Positions 41,993 through 51,432 of a stretch of DNA of 56,131 bases are shown here, piece after piece. The position numbers and the translations under genes are program-made. The notes below the pieces were generated by a model that was not told where the DNA came from, did not search any database, and was given only the letters and a program-made list of their open reading frames with translations. The first letter of the stretch is position 1; every line of letters starts with the position of its first letter. Source of the stretch: an uncultured Verrucomicrobiota bacterium (GTDB lineage: Bacteria > Verrucomicrobiota > Kiritimatiellia > RFP12 > UBA1067); contig CAMZEN010000012.1 of assembly GCA_947305775.1 (NCBI GenBank), positions 1 to 56,131 on the forward strand, in the 5' to 3' direction.

Positions 41993-44900
41993 ATGAACAA
42001 CAATCTTTACATCGTTGACAATTCGCCTGAGGGTGCAACCGTAAAGCAGTATCTGACCGAGTGGTGTGGCATGTCTAAGCAGATGGACATAGCGACAGGC
42101 TATCTCGAAATCGGTGGACTGCTGACGCTCGACACTAACTGGCAGAAGCTCGACAAGATGCGTATAATCCTCGGTAATGAGGTGACGAAGCGCACTGGCG
42201 ACGTGCTGAAAGACGCTGCCGCGGCGTTTCTCGCACAGATGAAGGACAGCCTGAACGCTGAGCAGGAGAAGAACGATTTCCTGCTTGGTGTTCCGGCTAT
42301 TGTTGCCGCACTCAAGTCCAAGAAGATTGAGTGTCGCGTGTTCGACAAGTGCAAGTTTCACGCGAAAGCTTATATTACGTACTTTCGTGACGAAGCAAAG
42401 GCGGCCTTCCCGAAGTCGATGAACGTTCCTGATGGATATGCTCTTGTCGGCTCCAGCAACTTTACGGCGGCGGGCCTTACGAAGAATGTCGAATTGAACG
42501 TCCAGATAAGGGATAATGTCAACGAACTGCAGGACTGGTTTGATGCACGGTGGGAGGAGAGTGTGGACATGACGGATGCTGTGCTGAAGATCATCGAGGA
42601 CCAAGTGCGGGAGTTTTCGCCGTACGAGGTCTATCTGCGTTCGATGTACGAGTTCTTCAGTGGGCATGAGGAGTCCGTTTTCGAATGGGAGAATGAGTCC
42701 TCCGTTGTCTACAAGACGTTGTCGCAGTATCAAAAGGACGGCTACAACAATCTCGTCCAGATTGCCGACAAGTACTCCGGCGCTTTTCTGTGCGACGGCG
42801 TTGGCCTCGGCAAGACATTTGTCGGTCTTATGCTGATTGAGCGCTTCGTCAAGCAGGAACGCCGCAATGTTGTGCTGGTCGTTCCTGCCGCTGCGCGCAA
42901 GTCTGTTTGGGAGACAACAATCACCAAGTTCATGCCAGAGCTCCTTGACGGATTCTTCCCGTTCCGCATCGTCAACCATACGGACTTCATCCGCGACAAC
43001 ATGAAGAACCTCATGGGGCAGATTGCTGCGCAGGGCGAAGTAGTCATTATTGACGAGGCACACCATTTCCGCAACCGCGATGGTAAGGCATACCGCAAGT
43101 TCTTTGACATTCTCGCGAGTGGTCCGAAGAAAAAGGTGTTCATGCTGACGGCTACCCCGATTAACAACAGCTTTCTCGACCTTCAGCATCTTATCGAACT
43201 CTTCACCCACAGGCAGGACGACTATTTCAAGTCTCTCGGCGTCAACAGTGTGCAGGGTCATTTTCGCCAGCTGGAAAAGACGGTGGACGAACAATGTGCC
43301 CATGGTGCGCAGGAGTCTGAACAGATCCAGTCTGCGTTCGCCGACGATCCACTTGTGAAGGAGCTGGTCGTGCAGCGTAGCCGCGCCTACGTGAAGCAGA
43401 GCCTAAACGCGGCGGAAGGTGCAAATGTTCTCTTCCCTAAGGCGAAGACGCCTGTCGTGGCGAACTATTCGATGCGGCAGACTTGCGGGGATCTGCTCGA
43501 ACACTTCACGGCGCTCTTCAGCAGGCGGAACTCGCGTGGAGAGCCTATACAGATACTTTCGCTTGCTGTCTATTCGCCATACGAGAAAGCGTACTATATC
43601 GGCGATCCCAACAAGATCGACCCCATGAAGTCCGGCCGCCAGAACCAGATTGTCGCGCTTCTTCGCCAGTTGCTTCTGAAGCGCTTCGAAAGCTCTGTCG
43701 CCGCGTTTCAGGATACTTGCGTTCGCATATACCAGCGACTCAAGACGTTTATGGTCGATTTCCGCGACAAAAAGCCGCATCTGATTGACAAGATGCTTGC
43801 GCAACAGTCGGATGTCGTTGGGTTTGTTGACGAGTATATCAAGGCAAACCTTGTCGCAGAAGATGAAGATGTGGTGGATTTCATCGCCGATCTTCCGGAT
43901 TACGTCTGGGACGTGGAAGAAAACCTGAGCATTGACGACTTCGACATCGGCACGATGCTTGAGGATACGGTCCTTGACCTGAATAACCTCTCGCAGCTAA
44001 TCCGTGACATGATGTCCTTTGATCCGTCGAAGGACGACAAGCTCAATGCTCTCAAGAAACTTCTGTCTGATGAGCCGCGTTTGCAGGACAAGAAGATTCT
44101 CGTGTTCACCGAATACCGCGCTACTGCGAAGTATCTGGAGCGCGAGTTGAAGAAGGCGGGCGTTTCTGGGGTGTTCGAGATTGACGGACAGAGCAACGTT
44201 GATCGTCACGAAATGGTGCGGAACTTCTCTCCGTACTACAACGACACGACATCTGCGGAGGTTGGCGCGAATGAGATTCGCGTCTTGATTGCCACTGACG
44301 TTCTTTCTGAAGGGCTGAACCTCCAGGACGCCTCTCGCCTCATTAACTATGAGCTTCATTGGAACCCGGTGCGTCTCATGCAACGCATCGGCCGCGTAGA
44401 CCGTCGCCGCAATGCCGTGGTCGAGGCGAAACTGCTCGCCGACCATCCTGGGCTCGCATCTGACCGCGATGACGTGTTCTACTGGAATTTCCTGCCGCCA
44501 GAAGAACTTGAGTCACTTCTTGCGCTCTACCGTACCGTATCGCGCAAGACGTTGCGCATATCCAAGGTGTTTGGTATCGAGGGGAAGAAGCTTCTGACCC
44601 CACAGGACGACTATGATGCTCTCGCCAACTTCAACGCACAGTACGAGGGATCGACGTCCCCAATGGAAGAAGTGGCGCTTGCATATCAGAAGCTCATGAA
44701 GGACAATCCTGACTATGCGGTGTCCGTCAAGAACCTGCCGTCGAAGATGTTCAGCGGCAAGGGATCGTCCACATCGAAAGGCGTGTTTTTCTGCTACGAA
44801 CTTCCAGTCAAGAACCTCGACGGAACGATGTCCGAAACTGGCATCTTCCGCTGGTTTCTCTACAACCCTGCGGACAAGTCCGTCGTTGAAGAAGTCCTTC

Positions 44901-45079
44901 CCATCTGGAAGTCCATCCGCTGCGACAAGGACCAGCCCCGCGTCTTGACGCTTGGTGATGCGGCGTTTGCCTCCATCCGCAAGGATATGGAGAAGCACAT
45001 ACGCAACACCTACCTCAAGGCAATTCAGGCGCCGCTCGGCGTAACGCCTCGCCTCGTCACCTGGATGGAACTGGTATAA
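41993..45079 (+). CDS. PLD-family nuclease/SNF2-type helicase fusion
   Basis: 1028 residues. An N-terminal phospholipase D-like nuclease domain has FHAKAYI (H123, K125) and LVGSSNFTAAGL. The superfamily 2 helicase follows: Walker A GVGLGKT at 269-275, DEAH at 354-357, TATP (motif III), TDVLSEGLNLQDA and QRIGRVDRR from about 797. The C-terminal ~170 residues are unassigned. Translocating nucleases of this kind are the cutting arm of several restriction and phage-defence systems. The ATG at 41993 has AGGA 8 bases before; a TTG two codons earlier is the alternative. The last codons GTA-TAA contain a TATAAT box. Confidence 0.88.
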   Translation: MNNNLYIVDNSPEGATVKQYLTEWCGMSKQMDIATGYLEIGGLLTLDTNWQKLDKMRIILGNEVTKRTGDVLKDAAAAFLAQMKDSLNAEQEKNDFLLGVPAIVAALKSKKIECRVFDKCKFHAKAYITYFRDEAKAAFPKSMNVPDGYALVGSSNFTAAGLTKNVELNVQIRDNVNELQDWFDARWEESVDMTDAVLKIIEDQVREFSPYEVYLRSMYEFFSGHEESVFEWENESSVVYKTLSQYQKDGYNNLVQIADKYSGAFLCDGVGLGKTFVGLMLIERFVKQERRNVVLVVPAAARKSVWETTITKFMPELLDGFFPFRIVNHTDFIRDNMKNLMGQIAAQGEVVIIDEAHHFRNRDGKAYRKFFDILASGPKKKVFMLTATPINNSFLDLQHLIELFTHRQDDYFKSLGVNSVQGHFRQLEKTVDEQCAHGAQESEQIQSAFADDPLVKELVVQRSRAYVKQSLNAAEGANVLFPKAKTPVVANYSMRQTCGDLLEHFTALFSRRNSRGEPIQILSLAVYSPYEKAYYIGDPNKIDPMKSGRQNQIVALLRQLLLKRFESSVAAFQDTCVRIYQRLKTFMVDFRDKKPHLIDKMLAQQSDVVGFVDEYIKANLVAEDEDVVDFIADLPDYVWDVEENLSIDDFDIGTMLEDTVLDLNNLSQLIRDMMSFDPSKDDKLNALKKLLSDEPRLQDKKILVFTEYRATAKYLERELKKAGVSGVFEIDGQSNVDRHEMVRNFSPYYNDTTSAEVGANEIRVLIATDVLSEGLNLQDASRLINYELHWNPVRLMQRIGRVDRRRNAVVEAKLLADHPGLASDRDDVFYWNFLPPEELESLLALYRTVSRKTLRISKVFGIEGKKLLTPQDDYDALANFNAQYEGSTSPMEEVALAYQKLMKDNPDYAVSVKNLPSKMFSGKGSSTSKGVFFCYELPVKNLDGTMSETGIFRWFLYNPADKSVVEEVLPIWKSIRCDKDQPRVLTLGDAAFASIRKDMEKHIRNTYLKAIQAPLGVTPRLVTWMELV

Positions 45080-45080
45080 T
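45072..45080 (+). promoter_or_regulatory. Extended -10 box overlapping the helicase stop codon
   Basis: TGG-TATAAT at 45072-45080; the TAA at 45077-45079 is the helicase stop. No -35 is evident. It could give the downstream ATPase and methyltransferase separate expression, useful if methylation must precede cleavage. Confidence 0.5.
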
Positions 45081-45105
45081 ATGCGAATATGACAGGGGTT
45101 TAGAC

Positions 45106-46797
45106 ATGACGAAATCCGAACTTGAAAAACTGATTTCACGCGGCGAGACGCTAACCGTCGAGTTCAAAAGCGATCGCGACAAGTTGCCCGACCGGGCACT
45201 TGTCGAGGCGGTGGTTGCGATGACCAACACTGAGGGCGGCATTCTGCTTGAGGGTGTTGAAGATGGAACGGGTGAAATAACAGGATTGCATCGTTCTCAC
45301 ATCGGGTGCGGTACGCCAGAAGCGCTTATTGCCAACAAGACTGTTCCGCCGGTGCAAGTCACTGTTGACGAGATTGATTGCGGCGACGGGTTAAAAGTGT
45401 TTGCCATCAACGTGCCTGAATGCCGTGGTGTTGTCGGTACCAAAGGTGGGTACTACGCCAAGAGGCGTCTTAAGCTGGATGGAACGCCGGAAACCGTTCC
45501 CATGACGCCGTTTGAAATACAATCGCGCGCGTCGCAATTCCAGTTGATCGATCCGTCGGCACAGCCAATGGCGGCAGTTCCGTTGTCCAAGATTGATCCG
45601 CTCCAAAGGGAGAGAATCAAGTCGTCGATCCGGCGTAGCAACAACGCAGACAAGGCGCTTCTTGAACTTGGCGATAGCGATTTCGACCGTGCGCTTGGAC
45701 TGGTGAAGGATTGCGGAGGACGGGATTATCTGACACTCGCGGGCGTCCTTCTCCTGACGGACGAGCAGACGATAAGGAAGCATGTTCCGACATACGAAAT
45801 CGCGTTTCAGGTTTTGAGCGGAAACCTCGACATTCAGGTTAACGATTACATGCGCAAGCCGCTCGTGGAGGCGTACGACAACATTGTGGAGCGATTCACG
45901 GCTCGCATAGAGGAGTCTGAGATGATGGTTGGAGCCCGTCGGCGCGTTGCTCCAAACTTCGACATCGTCGGTTTTCGCGAAGCATTGACGAATGCGCTCG
46001 TCCATCGTGACTATTGTGTTCTCGGCACCGTCATCGTGAAGCTTGACCACTATGGGCTTTCCATTTACAGCCCGGGTGGATTTGTCGATGGCGTAAGCCT
46101 CGAAAACATCCTTTCGACGGCTCCGAAGTCGCGGAACACGCTTCTTGCCGACATTGCCAAGCGAATTGGCCTTGCAGAGCGGACAGGCAGAGGTGTCGAC
46201 AAGATCTTCGCGGGCGTGTTGCGTTACGGGCGCAGAAAGCCTTCGTATGACCGGGATATCGGTGCAGGCCTTTCGTTGACAGTCTTTCGAGAGAAGGCGG
46301 ACTTCGGATTCCTCAACTTCGTCATTGAACGGGAAGAGTCGATTCGGAGAAGCCTGACCGTTGATGAACTGCTGGCCATAAGTATGATGTTGCGTTCGGG
46401 GGAAGTGACGGTTGACGAGGTTGCTGCCGAGATACAAAGGAAGGCGGTAACAGCGCAGACGTTACTTGATGACATGATAAAATGGGGGGATGTTGTCGCG
46501 GTCGAGAAGGAAGGCGGCGTAAGATATATGCTTTCGCCCAAGACCGAGCAGAGCCTTCGAGGGCAGTCTGTACCGGATAGAATGGGCGATTCGGTTTATG
46601 TAAAGTATAAAACCATTGTAAAGACAATCTTAAGACAAAAAGGGTCCATTAAACGAGAAGACGTTGCCGTGCAATGTGGTGTAGATGCTCGAAAGGCGGG
46701 GTATATCCTGAAGAAAATGCTGGAATGTGGCGAAATAATCAGGATAGGTGAGCGGCGTTGGGCTATCTATAAACTGCCGGATTCTATGAACAATTGA
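45106..46797 (+). CDS. AlbA_2-domain ATP-binding protein (RecG-like/Schlafen-type regulator)
   Basis: 563 residues. An N-terminal AlbA_2 (Schlafen-like, putative DNA-binding) domain has LTVEFKSDRDK and VAMTNTEGGILLEGVEDGTG. A GHKL-type ATPase C-terminal module has EALTNALVHRDYCVLG (from 292), IYSPGGFVDG and NTLLADIAKRIGLAERTGRG. Winged-helix segments follow at about 415-560. Such proteins often accompany restriction-type operons, where they are thought to be regulators or effector ATPases. It lies 27 bases behind the helicase and 24 before the methyltransferase. Confidence 0.82.
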   Translation: MTKSELEKLISRGETLTVEFKSDRDKLPDRALVEAVVAMTNTEGGILLEGVEDGTGEITGLHRSHIGCGTPEALIANKTVPPVQVTVDEIDCGDGLKVFAINVPECRGVVGTKGGYYAKRRLKLDGTPETVPMTPFEIQSRASQFQLIDPSAQPMAAVPLSKIDPLQRERIKSSIRRSNNADKALLELGDSDFDRALGLVKDCGGRDYLTLAGVLLLTDEQTIRKHVPTYEIAFQVLSGNLDIQVNDYMRKPLVEAYDNIVERFTARIEESEMMVGARRRVAPNFDIVGFREALTNALVHRDYCVLGTVIVKLDHYGLSIYSPGGFVDGVSLENILSTAPKSRNTLLADIAKRIGLAERTGRGVDKIFAGVLRYGRRKPSYDRDIGAGLSLTVFREKADFGFLNFVIEREESIRRSLTVDELLAISMMLRSGEVTVDEVAAEIQRKAVTAQTLLDDMIKWGDVVAVEKEGGVRYMLSPKTEQSLRGQSVPDRMGDSVYVKYKTIVKTILRQKGSIKREDVAVQCGVDARKAGYILKKMLECGEIIRIGERRWAIYKLPDSMNN

Positions 46798-46820
46798 TTG
46801 TCTGAGAAAGGAGAGGCGAT

Positions 46821-49800
46821 ATGGAGTATGTAGCGAATCAACTCATGGACATCAAGGATGTGAAGGATGTTTCCTCGCTCCTGGCCTATTTCCACAGTCA
46901 TCTGAACTGGAACCTCGGCCTCGATTCTTTTGAGGACGTTGAGGATTACCTCTACGATTTCACCGCCGCCGACCTTGGCCTGAAACCTGAGGAGTTTGCC
47001 AAGATAAAGTCCCTTCGCCAGCTGCCGCCTTTGGAGGAAGAGCAACAGTGGGGGATCTTCTGCGTCGAGTTTGCTGCCGAGAAGTTCTACATAACTGCGC
47101 TTCGCAAGATTCTCTCGTGCCTAGTTCCAAAGGCTCGCAACGCCACGAAACACGCCGTATGGGATGAGAAGGATCTGCTCTTCCTCTGCTTCTGGGGAAC
47201 TGGCGACAACCGTACGATTTGTGTAGCCCACTTCGAGCAACGGAAAGAAGGGCTTTCTATCGTCCGCACCATCCATTGCGCACCTGCCTGCGAAGATCCG
47301 ATGATCCTCGGGCATTTTGAAGAGAGACTATTGTTTCTCCAATGGCCGACAGACCGTTCCGACAATGAAAGATGGCACAACTCCTGGTCTGCCGCATTCA
47401 CAACGGCATACGGCGATGTTATCAAGACCTCAAAGGCGCTTGCTGCGCGTATGGCCGAAGTTGCTGTCGGAATCAAGGATACCATCCTCGAGGCTATGGA
47501 GGTAGAGACGGCTAATGGATTTGCGCATCTTCTCTTCAACAAGGTGAAGCAGACGCTTGTCCACGACCTGACCGCCGAGGATTTTGCCTCGATGTATGCG
47601 CAGACCATTGTCTATGGACTTTTCTCTGCGCGTTGCCTCGACAAGACACCAGAGGATTTCAGCGTGGAAGAGGCGATTGACCTCATCCCCAGCACGAACC
47701 CGTTCTTGAGGGGCTTGATGAAGGACTGTCTTGGCGTCCGTCACGGTATGCTCTCTTTCGACGAACTTGGCATAGGCGACGTGGTTGAGATGTTTGCGCA
47801 TGTTGATGCCGCGAAGATTGCCGCCGACTTCGGAAAGCAGGCGGGAGGTGGACGCGAAGACCCCGTGATCTACTTCTATGAGGACTTCCTCAAGGCGTAT
47901 GACAAGGAGCAGAAGGTGAAGTGCGGTGAGTTCTACACCCCTATGCCTGTCGTCGGCTTCATGGTTCGTGCCGTTGATCACATACTCAAGACACGCTTCG
48001 ATCTTCCCGATGGCCTCGCCACGGACGCGACGAAGAAGGTGGAGTACGTGCCAGAGGGAATGAAGAAAGCCAAGAAAAAAGACGCGCCCGCGATTCAGAT
48101 TCTTGATCCCGCGACCGGCACCGGCACATTTATCCGAGAGATCATCCTCAACATCTACGAGACATTCAAGGGAAAGAACCCAAAACTCAACGGTGAGGGT
48201 TTCGTTGAGGCATGGAGTCGTTATGTTGATCGCAATGTCCTTCCGCGGCTCAATGCCTTTGAGTTGATGATGGCGCCATATGCCATTGCGCATATGAAGC
48301 TTGCGATGGTGCTTCGCGATACGGGTTATGACTTCAAAGGCGACAAGCGTCTTCAAGTCTATCTTACTAATTCGCTTGAAGAGCCTGGCAACTCGGATAA
48401 GCAAATGATGCTTTTCGATGACGATCCTCTTGCCGCTGAATCCGTTGCCGCCAACGCCGTCAAGAAGAATACCGGAATCAACATTGTCATTGGCAATCCT
48501 CCGTACAATGGCGAAAGCAAGAACAAGGGCAAGTGGATTATGAAGCTAATGGAGGGCTACAAGAAAGAGCCTGGCGGCAAGCAAAAATTGAAGGAGAGAA
48601 ATTCTAAATGGATCAATGCCGACGAGGTGAAGTTCATTCGCCTTGCACAAGATTTTGTTGAGCGCAGCGGAAGTGGTGTGCTGGCCTACATCAATCCGCA
48701 CGGGTTCATCGATAATCCTACATACCGGGGAATGCGTTGGCGGCTTATGCAGGCGTTTGACGAGATTTACGTGCTGAACCTTCATGGCAATAGCAAGAAG
48801 AAGGAAAAGTGCCCAGATGGATCGAAGGATGAGAATGTATTCGACATTCAGCAGGGTGTAAGCATAAACATCTTCGTGAAGAGAGGTGTCGATGACGCAG
48901 GCTGTGTCATCCATTACGCCGACCTCTACGGTCTACGTGAGGCAAAATATGCCGTCCTTGAAAAGAGTTCATTTGCCAATATCAAATGGCAGTCCGTTGT
49001 TCCAACGGAGCCGATGTGCTTTTTTGCGCCTAAGCGTGACGATGGAACTGAAGAATATGAGAAAGGTTTTCGCATTGATGAGATTTTTGATGTTGGTGGT
49101 GTTGGCATTACTTCAAAGCGTGATGATGTGGCTATTCAATATTTGCGTGATGATATAAAACGGGTTGTATCTGATTATGCCGTTTTGTCTGAGTCTGTAA
49201 TAAAAGAGAAATATGCCATTCAAAGCGAAACGGAAGAAAACCTTGTCTCATCAGCGATTGACAATGTAAAAACATTCGGACAAGATGACCGATACATCTG
49301 CAAGATAACTTATCGCCCCTTTGATGTCAGGTGGACATATTATACCCCAAGAAATCGAGGATTTTTATCTCGCCCAGTGTACAAGGTGCTACGGCATTTT
49401 ACTTATGGGATAAATGTTGGATTGATAACTGGTCGTCAGGGGCATGTGGTAGGTAGTAATTCTTTGTGGAATTTAATTAGTGTAACGACTAATATTGTTG
49501 ATCTCAATGTGTTCTATCGAGGTGGTGGATGTACATTTCCCCTCTACCTTTACCAAGACTTCAATGGAAAGGTTCAGAGGATGATAAATTTGAATCAAAA
49601 GATCGTGAAGAAGATCGAAGAATCTCTCCGTGCCTCTGCGGCTCCGCGTGAAATCACTCCTGAAGATGTCTTCAACTATATCTACGCCGTCCTACATTCG
49701 CCGACGTATCGCCAGAAATACAAGGAATTCCTGAAGATCGACTTCCCGCGTATCCCGTATCCAACTGACGCCAAGATGTTCCATGTGCTTGCCGCGCTCG

Positions 49801-50132
49801 GTGCGCAGCTTGTCGCGATCCACACGATGAAGGACTTCGATGAGGCGGAAGATGTGGACTTTGACAACGCTGGTGGCGCGGAAGTTGTGAAGGTGGAGTA
49901 TAAAGACGGCGCGGTGTATATCAACAAGTCTTCGCGCTTCACTAACGTGGAGTGTGAGACATTTGACCAGTACATCGGCGGCTACCAGCCGCTCCAGAAG
50001 TGGCTCAAGGATCGCAAAGGCCGTACGCTCTCCGCCGACGATATTTCGCACTACAAGCGTATTGTCCGCGCCCTCCGCCGCACCGCCGCTCTCATGTCCG
50101 AAATAGACAAACTGCCAGTGGTAGGCGAGTGA
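46821..50132 (+). CDS. N6-adenine DNA methyltransferase/specificity protein (type ISP/Eco57I-like)
   Basis: 1103 residues. A long N-terminal part (1-370) with an acidic helical coupler is followed by the methyltransferase. The AdoMet motif LDPATGTGTF starts at 428 and the catalytic NPPY is at 559-562, with FYTPMPVVGFMVRAVD before them. The C-terminal ~350 residues should read the target sequence. DNA from about 49080 to 49620 (residues ~753-933) is visibly AT-richer than its flanks, as in swapped recognition domains. This resembles the methylase half of single-polypeptide type ISP enzymes, with the helicase-nuclease half encoded separately at 41993. AAAGGAGAGG precedes the ATG. Confidence 0.88.
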   Translation: MEYVANQLMDIKDVKDVSSLLAYFHSHLNWNLGLDSFEDVEDYLYDFTAADLGLKPEEFAKIKSLRQLPPLEEEQQWGIFCVEFAAEKFYITALRKILSCLVPKARNATKHAVWDEKDLLFLCFWGTGDNRTICVAHFEQRKEGLSIVRTIHCAPACEDPMILGHFEERLLFLQWPTDRSDNERWHNSWSAAFTTAYGDVIKTSKALAARMAEVAVGIKDTILEAMEVETANGFAHLLFNKVKQTLVHDLTAEDFASMYAQTIVYGLFSARCLDKTPEDFSVEEAIDLIPSTNPFLRGLMKDCLGVRHGMLSFDELGIGDVVEMFAHVDAAKIAADFGKQAGGGREDPVIYFYEDFLKAYDKEQKVKCGEFYTPMPVVGFMVRAVDHILKTRFDLPDGLATDATKKVEYVPEGMKKAKKKDAPAIQILDPATGTGTFIREIILNIYETFKGKNPKLNGEGFVEAWSRYVDRNVLPRLNAFELMMAPYAIAHMKLAMVLRDTGYDFKGDKRLQVYLTNSLEEPGNSDKQMMLFDDDPLAAESVAANAVKKNTGINIVIGNPPYNGESKNKGKWIMKLMEGYKKEPGGKQKLKERNSKWINADEVKFIRLAQDFVERSGSGVLAYINPHGFIDNPTYRGMRWRLMQAFDEIYVLNLHGNSKKKEKCPDGSKDENVFDIQQGVSINIFVKRGVDDAGCVIHYADLYGLREAKYAVLEKSSFANIKWQSVVPTEPMCFFAPKRDDGTEEYEKGFRIDEIFDVGGVGITSKRDDVAIQYLRDDIKRVVSDYAVLSESVIKEKYAIQSETEENLVSSAIDNVKTFGQDDRYICKITYRPFDVRWTYYTPRNRGFLSRPVYKVLRHFTYGINVGLITGRQGHVVGSNSLWNLISVTTNIVDLNVFYRGGGCTFPLYLYQDFNGKVQRMINLNQKIVKKIEESLRASAAPREITPEDVFNYIYAVLHSPTYRQKYKEFLKIDFPRIPYPTDAKMFHVLAALGAQLVAIHTMKDFDEAEDVDFDNAGGAEVVKVEYKDGAVYINKSSRFTNVECETFDQYIGGYQPLQKWLKDRKGRTLSADDISHYKRIVRALRRTAALMSEIDKLPVVGE

Positions 50133-50164
50133 GTGACAAACTGAGGATGTAAAGGACGTACGGC

Positions 50165-50296
50165 ATGTCAAAAATCTTCATAAGATTCTTCAACGACCGA
50201 GAAGTGCGCGCTGTTTGGGACGACTCGACAAACGGCTGGTTCTTCTCGGTTCAGGATGTCGTTGGCGGCTTGAACAATAGAGTGTCGAAAAAGTAG
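50165..50296 (+). pseudogene. Bro-N (phage antirepressor-like) fragment
   Basis: Forty-three codons reading MSKIFIRFFNDREVRAVWDD, then GWFFSVQDVVGGL before TAG at 50294. This is the beginning of a Bro-N/DinD-like domain, which normally runs on for ~100 residues or more. It is cut short, and the next gene starts 13 bases later. Bro-N and DinD-like genes are common next to methylases in defence islands. Confidence 0.75.
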
Positions 50297-50309
50297 AGGG
50301 AGGCATGTT

Positions 50310-51278
50310 ATGCGACGAAGCGAATTCAAACAGTGTGACATATACGCCGAGAAGATCGCGGCGTTGAGGCCGTTCCCCAAGGAGACGCTCAAGTCGCTGC
50401 GCGAGTACTACCGCGTGGGGCTTACCTACACGAGCAATGCCCTTGAGGGGAATTCGCTCACGGAAAGCGAGACGAAGGTTGTGATCGAGGATGGCCTGAC
50501 AATCGGTGGCAAGCCGCTCAGGGATGTCTATGAGGCGACCGGACATGCAAAGGCCTACGACTTCCTCTACGGCATCTCGAAAGACAAGCCAGTCGAAGAA
50601 GCGGAAATCTTGGAACTCCACCGGCTTTTCTATTCACAGATCGACAAGGACAATGCCGGTGCGTGGCGGAAGGTGCCGGTATTCATATCCGGTTCGCGCA
50701 GGGTATTGCCTGCGCCGGAGAAATTGCCTTGCTTGATGGCGACGTTCGTCAAATGGATGGCAGGGAACGAGGGTAAGTTGCACCCCGTCGAGTTCGCGGC
50801 ACTTGTCCACCAGAAGTTTGTTTACATCCACCCGTTCATAGATGGCAACGGCCGCATGGCCAGACTGCTCATGAACCTTGCGCTTCTTCGTGCAGGATGG
50901 ACTGTTGCCATAATCCCGCCAATCTGCCGTCACGAATACATTGCGACGCTTGGCAAGGCTGGCAAGTCGCCGAATGACTTTATCAGATTCGTGGCAGATC
51001 GCGTCTGCGAGACGCAGAAGGAACTTCTTCGTCTCATGGGGCAGTCCATTGCCATTGACGACGAGGGAGTAAACCGCGCGGATGATGAGGGGGTAAATGA
51101 GGGAGTAAATTCGCTCTTGGCGGCCATAAGGCAGAATCCGGGCAAACGTGCAAACGAGCTTGCCACATATATCGGGAAAAGCGTGCAAAGCGTTGAACGT
51201 TATGTGAGGAAGCTTAAAGACGCAGGTAAGATTGAATTTCGTGGTGCACCAAAGAACGGCGGTTACTTCGAGGTGTGA
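50310..51278 (+). CDS. Fic family protein, class II (N-terminal self-inhibitory motif)
   Basis: 322 residues. The Fic active site HPFIDGNGRMAR is at 174-185 with catalytic H174, so AMP transfer (or deAMPylation) is expected. The inhibitory motif S-x3-E-G is at 42-47, within YTSNALEGNS, on the N-terminal side as in class II enzymes that block their own ATP site. A winged-helix domain (about 273-322) ends the protein, after a short duplicated DDEGVN linker (about 251-270). It has a strong GAGGGAGG site. No separate antitoxin is needed. The target is unknown. Confidence 0.92.
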   Translation: MRRSEFKQCDIYAEKIAALRPFPKETLKSLREYYRVGLTYTSNALEGNSLTESETKVVIEDGLTIGGKPLRDVYEATGHAKAYDFLYGISKDKPVEEAEILELHRLFYSQIDKDNAGAWRKVPVFISGSRRVLPAPEKLPCLMATFVKWMAGNEGKLHPVEFAALVHQKFVYIHPFIDGNGRMARLLMNLALLRAGWTVAIIPPICRHEYIATLGKAGKSPNDFIRFVADRVCETQKELLRLMGQSIAIDDEGVNRADDEGVNEGVNSLLAAIRQNPGKRANELATYIGKSVQSVERYVRKLKDAGKIEFRGAPKNGGYFEV

Positions 51279-51279
51279 C

Positions 51280-51396
51280 ATGGCATCTTCTCTCCAGATG
51301 ATCGGCAACACGGCGCTTTTCGCGTCGCTTGATCCCTGCGGTTCGCTGGCGCGTCTTGTCGCCGCACGTCCTGTACTGAACTATCGCGTCCTTTAG
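51280..51396 (+). pseudogene. Short reading frame between fic and AlbA_2 gene, possibly a remnant
   Basis: Thirty-eight codons starting MASSLQMIGNTALFASLDPC and ending in YRVL. The ATG is 1 base after the fic stop, but no ribosome binding site is seen. It matches no family I know. It may be a leftover of a deleted gene or non-coding. The next gene's site (GGAG) is at 51429. Confidence 0.25.
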
Positions 51397-51432
51397 CATC
51401 TTTGCGATTAACAGTGAAAGGATTATTAGGAG

